Source of the DNA: a bacterium
GTDB taxonomy: Bacteria > DRYD01 > JALUEN01
Length of the DNA: 6,365 nucleotides
Direction: 5' to 3'
NCBI GenBank assembly: GCA_027052755.1
Contig: JALUEN010000014.1
Coordinates: forward strand, 1 to 6,365
Shown: positions 1 to 5,737 of the stretch, one piece after another
How the letters are laid out: every line of letters starts with the position of its first letter
Numbering within the stretch: position 1 is the first letter of the stretch
Position numbers and translations under genes: made by a program
The notes under the pieces: generated by a model
What the model was told of the DNA's origin: nothing
Database searches by the model: none
What the model saw: only the letters and a program-made list of their open reading frames with translations

Positions 1-284
1 TTACTGTTGGTAAGGAGATCCCACATCCTAACACAACCGAGCATCACATAGCTTGGATCTCCCTCTACTTCAAGCCTAAGAACGAGAACGTTGTTTATCA
101 CGTAGCTCACTTTGACCTGAAGGTCCACGGTGAGTCAACGAAGGGAGCTAACCAGGGACCAGCTTACGCTTGTCCAAGTATCACTGCTATGATCAGGCTG
201 AAGGAGAGCGGAACTCTCATCGCTACATCTTACTGTAATATCCACGGCTTGTGGGAGAGCAGTGTTGACGTTGAGGTAGAGTAA
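1..284 (+). CDS. Superoxide reductase (neelaredoxin/desulfoferrodoxin iron centre II domain), 3' part
   Basis: This is the C-terminal 93 residues of a superoxide reductase, a cytoplasmic non-haem iron enzyme that reduces superoxide to hydrogen peroxide without making oxygen, typical of anaerobes. The reading frame starts at base 3 and ends with TAA at 282-284. Visible motifs are IPHPNTTEHHI near the start of the fragment, with two of the histidine iron ligands (codon 24-26 and the HH at 42-47). Near the end is SYCNIHGLWE, with the axial cysteine (234-236) and the last histidine ligand (243-245). HGES lies between them. The first histidine ligand and the catalytic Lys/Glu segment would lie upstream of the window. 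It therefore cannot be decided whether this is the one-iron neelaredoxin form or the two-domain desulfoferrodoxin form with an N-terminal rubredoxin-like centre. A strong terminator follows 27 bases after the stop, so this is the last gene of its transcript. Confidence 0.95.
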   Translation, partial: TVGKEIPHPNTTEHHIAWISLYFKPKNENVVYHVAHFDLKVHGESTKGANQGPAYACPSITAMIRLKESGTLIATSYCNIHGLWESSVDVEVE

Positions 285-311
285 ACCAAATCTACTTGAA
301 AGGGATATTAG

Positions 312-340
312 CCCCCTCCTTCAGGAGGGGGTATTTCTTT
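312..340 (+). terminator. Rho-independent terminator of the superoxide reductase gene
   Basis: CCCCCTCC (312-319) pairs perfectly with GGAGGGGG (324-331) around a TTCA loop. It is followed immediately by the T-rich tail TATTTCTTTTCT. The stem is eight pairs, seven of them G-C, and it lies 27 bases after the stop codon. The opposite strand does not carry a U-rich tail after the stem, so it should work in the plus direction only. Confidence 0.88.
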
Positions 341-366
341 TCTATCTAGAAGATCTATCTAGAAGA
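341..366. repeat. Perfect 13-bp tandem duplication
   Basis: The unit TCTATCTAGAAGA occurs twice head to tail, at 341-353 and 354-366, without mismatch. Each copy contains the palindrome TCTAGA, and the junction creates the palindrome AGATCT. It lies between the terminator and the pilin-like gene, in what should be that gene's leader or promoter region. It may be a recent slippage duplication or a paired protein-binding site. The sequence alone does not decide between them. Confidence 0.85.
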
Positions 367-421
367 GATATGTGGAACAATGAATTTGGTGGAGATCCTT
401 GAAGGGAGAGACTACCCTTAT

Positions 422-1009
422 ATGTTCATAATAGTAAGAGATAGGAAAGGGTTTTCGCTCATAGAGCTGATCGTATCACTAGTTATTGTACTAATTTTAT
501 CTGCTATCCTGCTACCTGTTATCTTCAACTACATAGAGAGCGCTAGGATATCCAGGTTCCTTCAGGAGATAAGGACTTTAGAAACTGCATCAGTTGCTTA
601 CTACTATGACACTGGTGTTCTACCTCAGCCTACCTCTTATTATTCCTTTGATGTGTTTGTGAGGGATCCAGGGATCTCTGGTTGGCGAGGTCCCTACCTG
701 TCAAGATCTCAGTTTAAGATAGTGGGAGGGGATACCTACTTATCCCCTTGGAACACTAAGATGGGAATGTACATAGATCATGATTCAGCTTGTTATGGTT
801 GGACATTAACAGTTACAGGTGTCTCCTGTGTCAGGATATGGATTGAATCAACTCACTATCTATCTGGTGAAGTGGTTATCCCTGAGAGCTCTATTAGAAC
901 TATTGACTGTAAGATAGATAACTGCAATCTCTCCTCCGGGTATGTGTGGACAAGTGATCCCAGTGTTGGTTTCGCTGTAGTGCTTAAGGGAACTATTATA
1001 AGTGAGTAG
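422..1009 (+). CDS. Type II secretion GspG-like / type IV pilin-like major (pseudo)pilin precursor
   Basis: The product is a type IV pilin-fold protein, exported and then cleaved by a prepilin peptidase. From ATG 422 it has 195 residues. A ten-residue basic leader (RDRKG) ends at the cleavage site G10|F11 of KGFSLIEL, with the conserved Glu at mature position 5 and a hydrophobic helix of about 20 residues after it. Downstream, YYYDTGVLPQP and GWRGPYL match the GspG pattern in which a short helix leads to a WxGPYL loop. The usual DPWG motif is replaced by SPWN. Four cysteines (residues 124, 136, 163, 168) sit in the C-terminal half and could form two disulfides outside the membrane. Start choice: an upstream in-frame ATG at 380 would give 209 residues but an atypically long, acidic leader and has only a weak upstream purine run. 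ATG 422 has GGGAG at 404-408, with 13 bases between. No other secretion genes are adjacent, which is unusual for gspG. Confidence 0.85.
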   Translation: MFIIVRDRKGFSLIELIVSLVIVLILSAILLPVIFNYIESARISRFLQEIRTLETASVAYYYDTGVLPQPTSYYSFDVFVRDPGISGWRGPYLSRSQFKIVGGDTYLSPWNTKMGMYIDHDSACYGWTLTVTGVSCVRIWIESTHYLSGEVVIPESSIRTIDCKIDNCNLSSGYVWTSDPSVGFAVVLKGTIISE

Positions 1010-1012
1010 TTA

Positions 1013-2314
1013 CTAATGATTTATCACTATTGTCATCGGTTTCAGCATTTTTCCGATAGGTTTAGGTATATCTCTCTCACTCCTCTCTAAGATCTCCTTG
1101 AGATATTTCAGAATCCAGTTCAGATCCCCTAGTATAAAGCTCTCTACGAGAATGGAGCCAATCTCCTCCGTGGACTCAAGCGAGGAGATCTCATTGAAGA
1201 TCAGCAAGTTCTTCGTCTTAGTTAGCTGGTATTCATCAACCTCTTGACTCTCTAGGAGGTTATCTAGCTCAGATATCAGCTCCTCCTCTCTTCCTTTATC
1301 ACACGTCCCCCACAGGTATATTATCGCTTTATCTCCTAAACTGAACTCGCTTAGGGATATGTTATCAGCTAGCTTAAGCTCTTCCTTGAGCTTTATCTTC
1401 AGTGGAGCACTCCGTCCAGCTGATAACAAGTTTACCGCTAAGCTCTGAACGGAGTAGGCTCTAAGGTCTCTCAAGCTAACCCCAGTTCTAATTCCTACTA
1501 TGTAAGCTCTGTTTAAATTGCTCTCTATCTCTGAGATTTCCCTAGTAGCTTTCTGAGGTAGTTCAGAGGTCAACCTATCTAGCTCCCTTCTATAATCCTC
1601 TAGGGAAAAGCTATCTGTAGGAGCTGAATATCTCTCAATGAGCTGGCTGATTATCTCACTAATTTCCTCAGGATCATGTGGACTTACTACTACTGCGAAG
1701 GAGTTCCTGAGGTTGTAATGCTCTCTCCAGAAATTTACGACCTCATCTCTAGAGAACTTGGAGACTGTCTCAAAGTAACCTAGGATAGGTTTTCCTAGGG
1801 GATGTCCTATATATGATCTCTCCATCGCTGATTTAAAGGCTTTTGATAGGGGGTCATCCTCGCTTTGTCTTATCTCCTCTAGAACTACTTCCCTCTCGTT
1901 CTCCAGCTCCTTGGGATCAAAGAGAGCTTTTAAGACCATATCATATATAGCATCAGCGATTTCTATTAGATGACCTGAGGGAGCTACTGAGTAAAATGAA
2001 GTGTGATCATATGAGGTGTAAGCGTTCAAGTAACCTCCTAGCGAGTTGATCAGTTTTGCTACTTCCCCCATCTCAAATCTATCAGTTCCTTTGAAAACCA
2101 TGTGTTCTATAAAGTGGCTAATACCAGCTAAATTGTAAGGTTCTAAAGCTGCGCCGACTCCAAAGGTTAAGCTGAAGAAGGTTAAGGGAAAGTTTATCTT
2201 GTGAGCTATAACGTAATGCCCGTTAACCGAGAACAGCTTAGTGTTTAACTTAAACTTCTCCTCTAAGATATCCAGTATATCCTCCTCTATCAGGTTCACT
2301 AGATGTTTCCTCAC
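1013..2314 (-). CDS. M16 family zinc metallopeptidase (M16B, processing-peptidase-like)
   Basis: The product is 433 residues from a GTG start, the usual size for M16B peptidases related to mitochondrial processing peptidase and Bacillus MlpA. The N-terminal half carries the inverted zinc motif HFIEH (H67, E70, H71) in AGISHFIEHMVFKGT. It also has NEREVVLEEIRQ, where E147 is the third zinc ligand, 76 residues after H71 as in the family, and E140 is the conserved accessory Glu. GGYLNAYTSYDHTSFY is also typical. No signal peptide or membrane segment is seen. In the C-terminal half, the segment aligning with the family's SRLF...GLAY reads APLK...KLAD, so the Arg and Tyr that bind substrate appear to be Pro304 and Asp317. 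It may therefore be the catalytic partner of a two-subunit enzyme. It lies 43 bases downstream of the kinase gene on the same strand, probably cotranscribed. A TTG start at 2374 is possible but has no ribosome binding site. Confidence 0.93.
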   Translation of the reverse strand: MRKHLVNLIEEDILDILEEKFKLNTKLFSVNGHYVIAHKINFPLTFFSLTFGVGAALEPYNLAGISHFIEHMVFKGTDRFEMGEVAKLINSLGGYLNAYTSYDHTSFYSVAPSGHLIEIADAIYDMVLKALFDPKELENEREVVLEEIRQSEDDPLSKAFKSAMERSYIGHPLGKPILGYFETVSKFSRDEVVNFWREHYNLRNSFAVVVSPHDPEEISEIISQLIERYSAPTDSFSLEDYRRELDRLTSELPQKATREISEIESNLNRAYIVGIRTGVSLRDLRAYSVQSLAVNLLSAGRSAPLKIKLKEELKLADNISLSEFSLGDKAIIYLWGTCDKGREEELISELDNLLESQEVDEYQLTKTKNLLIFNEISSLESTEEIGSILVESFILGDLNWILKYLKEILERSERDIPKPIGKMLKPMTIVINH

Positions 2315-2319
2315 ATCCA

Positions 2320-2326
2320 CCCCTCC
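2320..2326 (-). promoter_or_regulatory. Ribosome binding site deciding the M16 peptidase start
   Basis: On the minus strand GGAGGGG (2326 down to 2320) precedes the GTG at 2314-2312 by five bases (seven from the GGAGG core). This is a near-ideal Shine-Dalgarno placement. The longer TTG alternative at 2374 would overlap the kinase gene by 17 bases and has no comparable purine-rich site. Confidence 0.75.
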
Positions 2327-2331
2327 ATTTG

Positions 2332-2350
2332 TTAGAGAATTATTAGAGAA
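2332..2350. repeat. Two 8-bp direct repeats one helical turn apart
   Basis: TTAGAGAA occurs at 2332-2339 and again at 2343-2350, so the starts are 11 bp apart. Both lie in the short gap between the kinase stop and the peptidase start. An AAAGGACCTTT near-palindrome (2349-2359) overlaps the second copy and the kinase stop codon. The one-turn spacing could suit a protein dimer binding one DNA face, or it may be chance in AT-rich sequence. Confidence 0.45.
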
Positions 2351-2357
2351 AGGACCT

Positions 2358-5300
2358 TTAAAGAGCTTTAGCAAGCTCTGGATAATCTTTTATGAGGAGC
2401 TGAAGATGTATAGCGCCTTTTTGGGAGTTTCCCAAACCCTCGTAAGCTTTATAGAGGAAGAAGTTATACTCTGGTCGCTTGACGGTCTGATTCTCTAGGA
2501 GGTTTATCACGTCCTTATATCTCCCTAGGTTGAGGTAAGCGTGGCTTAACATCAGGTACAGGTCCTCACGGGTTTCGCCTAATTCCTTAGCTTTCTCTAG
2601 GTCTTTAACAGCATGACCGTAACTGCTCAAGTAGTAATTTATCAGCCCCCTCATGAAGTAATACCTAGGATTGTTCGGTTCCATTTCAAGGAGCTTTTCC
2701 GCATACTTCCAGGCTTTGAAGTACTCTCCTATCCTTATCCTGTAATCCGCTATCAGTTCTAGAAGCTCTTTGGACATATACCTATCCAAGGCGCTCTTGA
2801 GGATATCTATAGCCTCAAAGGGATTCCCCTGATGAAAGGTGATAAAGGCCTTTAAGGCGTACTTATATAACCCCTTAGCTCTTGGAAGAATGAGGTTAGC
2901 TAGCTCTAAGGCTTCTTTATCCCTGTCAAGCTCCACTAATACTTGGCATTTCCTGTAGTACCACTTGTATAGCTCCTCGCTGTCCCCTTGTGTCTCTAAG
3001 TATCCTAAGATGAGGTTTATATCATCTAGAGCAGAGCTGTAATCACCTTTTGCTAGGTGAACCTTTATGAGCAGGTCATATACCCAGGACAATTTAGGAT
3101 CAAGTGTTATAGCTTGTCTCAGGTAGTAGGATGCTGAGCCATAAAGCTTTTGTCTGAAATAAATCTCGCCTAGTAGCGCGTTAGCAACGGGATCGTTTGG
3201 TTGTTCCTCTACTACTGCTTTCAGGTAGTTAGCTGCATCATTAAGTCTGCCTGCATCCCTTAACATCTTAGCTAAGCCTTTAACGTAGTCTAAGTTCGTT
3301 GGATCTAAGGCTACCGCTTCCTCAAGGTACTTAATAGCTAGATCGGTATCTCCCATGAGGTGGCTGATGATACTAAGCTTCTCAAGGATCTTGGGATCAG
3401 TGGGATCTATGGCATACAGCTGGGAGAACAGTTCCCTAGCCTCAGCATATCTCCCAGCTTTAATTAAAGCATCCCCCAACTTCATCGCTATCTCTAAGTC
3501 TCCAGGAGATAGCTCTAGAGCTCTCCTGAATTCCCTTATAGCTTTATCATACTCCCTTAGCCTCATGTAAACTTCACCTAACTCATAGTGGAAGTTACTA
3601 GCTTCAGGATCTAGCTCCACTAACTTCTCTAAGAACTCTGAGAGAGCTTCATCATCTCCTAGGGATCTCGCTAATAGGTACCCCTCTTTTATCGCTTCCT
3701 TGTTATTGGGATCTAGCTTCATAACTCGCTTAAGTAACTCTAAAGCCTCTTTCTTCTTGTCTATCTCCAGGTAGTACCTAGCTATCTGATAGAGTAGGTC
3801 AGGGTCCTCTAATCTCATTCCTAACACATCCATATAGAGCTTGTAAACCTCGGACATCTGACCTAGCTCCATGTACAACTTACCTAAGGCTAAGTAAGCT
3901 TTGGAGTCATCTGGTACATCTCTTATATAGTCCTGAAGTAATGTTACAGCTCTGGGAAGGTCGCCTATCTCTATAGATAGCTCCGCTAGGTATCTCTTGG
4001 CTCTGGTATAAGAGGGATCTAACTCTAGGAGTTTTTCAAAGAGCTTCATAGCTCTCTGTTTGTTAAACCTCATTGTGGATTTCGCTAGCTTATACAATCC
4101 CTCAGGTGAGTTCGTTTTTAAGAAAAACTTCTCGTAGTACTCAGAAGCTCGCTCGTAATCCCCTAGGTGATACAGTATATCACCTGCTAGCTCCAATAAC
4201 CTGGTGCTCTTCACTATTCCTAGCTTGGGCTCTAAGTAATTTATGGCTTCCTCATATCTACCTAACTTCATGAGACTTCTAGTGAATAGATAAATGAGTT
4301 TTTTATCAGTAGATGTTCTCACATAAGGGGAGAGAATATCTATAACCTCTTCATACCTCCCCTCTGAGTACAAGGCTTTAGCTCTCTCTAAGATGTCTGG
4401 GGAGACCTCTAGAGGCCTCTCTAAGGTTAAGGGTGCGCCACAGTTCTTACAGAACTTGGAGTTTGGTGGAGATATAGCTCCGCATAGCTTACACCTTACA
4501 CCCTCAGCTACCTCTTCACCTTGAGCTAGGATGGAATCAGATATTATGCTTCTCAGCTCTTTTAGTTTCCTCAAAGCTATCTTATCTGACAAGTTTGCTG
4601 GTTGATTTGGAGGTAAATCTCTTGATAAGGCGCTCTTGATTATCTGGTTTGTTCTGTTAGTGGATGACGTAGGTCTGGGCTTAATAGGGATAGTTGGGGG
4701 GGTATCGTCTAGTTTTGGTTTAGAATCCTCGGTCGTGTTAACGCTTCCATGAAGGGAGGCTAGGAGATCAGAGGTAGCTTGTATATCTGGCTTAACCTTC
4801 ATGACAGGTGATAGCTTTAAGATAACTGCATCTATCTCTGCTAGGAATAGGTTAGTAGATGAATATCTATCCTCAGGATTTTTTGCTAAAGCTTTTAGGA
4901 TAATTTCATCTAACTTCTCTGGAATAGAGGGGTTAAGAGTGCTGGGTAGGGGAGGGGGTTGAGTTAGCAATTTGTGGATCATCGCAGCGGGATTGCTAGC
5001 GATGATCGGTAACTGTCCTGTTACTAGCTCAAAGAGGATCACCCCTAGAGCGTATATATCTGTCCTGTGGTCTACCTCTAACCCTTGAGCCTGCTCAGGT
5101 GAGAAGTAGGCCAATGTCCCCATAACGCTACCTGGAGATGTTATACTATGACTGCCTTTAATGAAGGCTAACCCAAAATCCATAACCTTCACACTTAGGT
5201 TTCTAGTGAGCATAATGTTCTCTGGTTTTAGATCCCTGTGTACAACTCCCCTTGAGTGGGCGTAAGCCATGGCTTCCAATATCTGTTTGAATATCTTCAA

Positions 5301-5627
5301 GCTCTCTAGTAGGTTTATAGACTTCCTGTTACGTAAATAATCCCTTAAAGTCTGACCATCTATGTACTCCATAACTAGGTAATAGTTAGGCCCTTCCTGA
5401 CCGAGATCATAGACCTTTATTATATTAGGGTGATCTAGTTTGGCGGAGATCCTGGCTTCCCTTATAAACCTCTTTATTAACCTCTCATCCTTAGATAGCT
5501 CTGATGTCATCAACTTTATTGCTACAACCCTGTCCAGTATGGGATCATATGCCTTATAGACTACTCCCATACCACCTTGTCCTAGCTTCTTCTCAATGAT
5601 GTACTTCCCTATGGTTTTCCTCTCCAT
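2358..5627 (-). CDS. PknB-type Ser/Thr protein kinase with zinc ribbon and about 20 TPR repeats
   Basis: The protein has 1089 residues from ATG 5627. Residues 8-270 are a complete Hanks-type kinase: Gly loop LGQGGMGVVY (G16, G18, G21), VAIK Lys38, helix C Glu57, HRDLKPEN with Asp132 and Asn137, DFG Asp150, GTLAYFSPEQ, TDIYALG Asp190 and Arg254. It should be active, and HRD marks it as activation-loop regulated. Residues 295-345 are a Pro/Thr/Ser-rich linker. A zinc ribbon follows: CKLC...CKNC, Cys379, 382, 393, 396. From about 411 to the end there are some 20 TPR units, nine of them in strict 34-residue register. No hydrophobic span is long enough for a membrane helix and there is no extracellular sensor, so it is predicted cytoplasmic with the TPR solenoid binding partners or substrates. 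ATG 5627 is preferred over the in-frame TTG at 5639 because GGTGATC sits just upstream of it. The M16 peptidase gene follows after 43 bases. Substrates are unknown. Confidence 0.96.
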   Translation of the reverse strand: MERKTIGKYIIEKKLGQGGMGVVYKAYDPILDRVVAIKLMTSELSKDERLIKRFIREARISAKLDHPNIIKVYDLGQEGPNYYLVMEYIDGQTLRDYLRNRKSINLLESLKIFKQILEAMAYAHSRGVVHRDLKPENIMLTRNLSVKVMDFGLAFIKGSHSITSPGSVMGTLAYFSPEQAQGLEVDHRTDIYALGVILFELVTGQLPIIASNPAAMIHKLLTQPPPLPSTLNPSIPEKLDEIILKALAKNPEDRYSSTNLFLAEIDAVILKLSPVMKVKPDIQATSDLLASLHGSVNTTEDSKPKLDDTPPTIPIKPRPTSSTNRTNQIIKSALSRDLPPNQPANLSDKIALRKLKELRSIISDSILAQGEEVAEGVRCKLCGAISPPNSKFCKNCGAPLTLERPLEVSPDILERAKALYSEGRYEEVIDILSPYVRTSTDKKLIYLFTRSLMKLGRYEEAINYLEPKLGIVKSTRLLELAGDILYHLGDYERASEYYEKFFLKTNSPEGLYKLAKSTMRFNKQRAMKLFEKLLELDPSYTRAKRYLAELSIEIGDLPRAVTLLQDYIRDVPDDSKAYLALGKLYMELGQMSEVYKLYMDVLGMRLEDPDLLYQIARYYLEIDKKKEALELLKRVMKLDPNNKEAIKEGYLLARSLGDDEALSEFLEKLVELDPEASNFHYELGEVYMRLREYDKAIREFRRALELSPGDLEIAMKLGDALIKAGRYAEARELFSQLYAIDPTDPKILEKLSIISHLMGDTDLAIKYLEEAVALDPTNLDYVKGLAKMLRDAGRLNDAANYLKAVVEEQPNDPVANALLGEIYFRQKLYGSASYYLRQAITLDPKLSWVYDLLIKVHLAKGDYSSALDDINLILGYLETQGDSEELYKWYYRKCQVLVELDRDKEALELANLILPRAKGLYKYALKAFITFHQGNPFEAIDILKSALDRYMSKELLELIADYRIRIGEYFKAWKYAEKLLEMEPNNPRYYFMRGLINYYLSSYGHAVKDLEKAKELGETREDLYLMLSHAYLNLGRYKDVINLLENQTVKRPEYNFFLYKAYEGLGNSQKGAIHLQLLIKDYPELAKAL
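2361..4397 (-). repeat. TPR solenoid-coding region of the kinase gene
   Basis: About 20 degenerate tetratricopeptide repeats cover residues 411-1089. They show the usual pattern: Leu-Gly at unit positions 4-5 and 7-8, Tyr/Ala near 11 and 20, and DP-x-N/D at the unit end, for example LELDP, KLDPNN, ELSPGD, AIDPTD, ALDPTN and EMEPNN. Residues 544-849 (bases 3081-3998) are nine consecutive units of exactly 34 residues. Units before and after vary by a few residues. The repeats are divergent at DNA level, so this is an old array rather than a recent amplification. Confidence 0.9.
4440..4493 (-). other. Four-cysteine zinc ribbon between kinase and TPR domains
   Basis: CKLCGAISPPNSKFCKNCGA, with spacing CxxC-x10-CxxC, is the treble-clef/zinc-ribbon type often seen in bacterial regulatory proteins, where each CxxC knuckle is followed by Gly. 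All four cysteines are present, so zinc binding is expected. In this position it is probably a structural or protein-binding hinge. Confidence 0.85.
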
Positions 5628-5630
5628 CAC

Positions 5631-5637
5631 GATCACC
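5631..5637 (-). promoter_or_regulatory. Ribosome binding site of the kinase gene
   Basis: On the minus strand GGTGATC (5637-5631) matches the 3' portion of the full Shine-Dalgarno consensus AGGAGGTGATC. It ends three bases before ATG 5627. In that alignment the core would fall about eight bases before the ATG. This selects ATG 5627 over the TTG at 5639, which overlaps this site. Confidence 0.6.
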
Positions 5638-5737
5638 AAGAGAAGTTAAATTGATGAATCAAATTCAAAAATCGCCTAAGAAGAAGTTCAATAGCTTCCC
5701 CTTATCCCCTCTATAGGATTACTTTGGAGAGCTGGTG
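5638..5737. other. Intergenic gap upstream of the kinase gene
   Basis: This gap of about 100 bases is AT-rich near the kinase. It contains the interrupted palindrome TTGATGAATCAA (5651-5662, arms TTGAT/ATCAA), about 25-35 bases upstream of the kinase ATG. I found no convincing -35/-10 pair and no hairpin followed by a T-tract on the minus strand. There is therefore no visible terminator for the gene at 5738, and read-through into the kinase is possible. Confidence 0.4.

Noticed and set aside
285..379. Possible promoter for the pilin gene (TTGAAA at 296-301, TATCTA in each repeat copy)
   Set aside because: TTGAAA lies before the terminator with no -10 at proper spacing. TATCTA matches the -10 consensus poorly and has no -35 partner.
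2315..2374. TTG-initiated 20-residue N-terminal extension of the M16 peptidase
   Set aside because: There is no Shine-Dalgarno site before TTG 2374, it overlaps the kinase gene, and a GGAGGGG site with ideal spacing precedes GTG 2314.
2241..2498. Open frame of 85 codons on the plus strand
   Set aside because: It lies opposite the junction of the peptidase and kinase genes, has low-complexity Ser/Phe content and no recognisable motif. It is a shadow of the real minus-strand genes.
3355..3570. Open frame of 71 codons on the plus strand
   Set aside because: It is antisense to the regular TPR region of the kinase gene, with no domain and no ribosome binding site of note.
4073..4273. Open frame of 66 codons on the plus strand
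   Set aside because: It is antisense to the kinase gene's TPR region. Its hydrophobic look is explained by the complement of Leu/Glu-rich coding sequence.
4515..4787. Membrane segment in the kinase linker, as in PknB
   Set aside because: The linker is polar and rich in Pro, Thr, Ser, Lys and Asp, with no hydrophobic run near 18 residues.
5651..5662. TTGATGAATCAA as an operator for the kinase gene
   Set aside because: The arms are only five bases in AT-rich sequence, the flanks do not extend the symmetry, and no promoter can be placed. It is recorded only as content of the gap.
5690..5737. Terminator after the right-edge gene
   Set aside because: On the minus strand the G-rich run AGAGGGGATAAGGGG has no pairing C-rich arm nearby and no T-tract.
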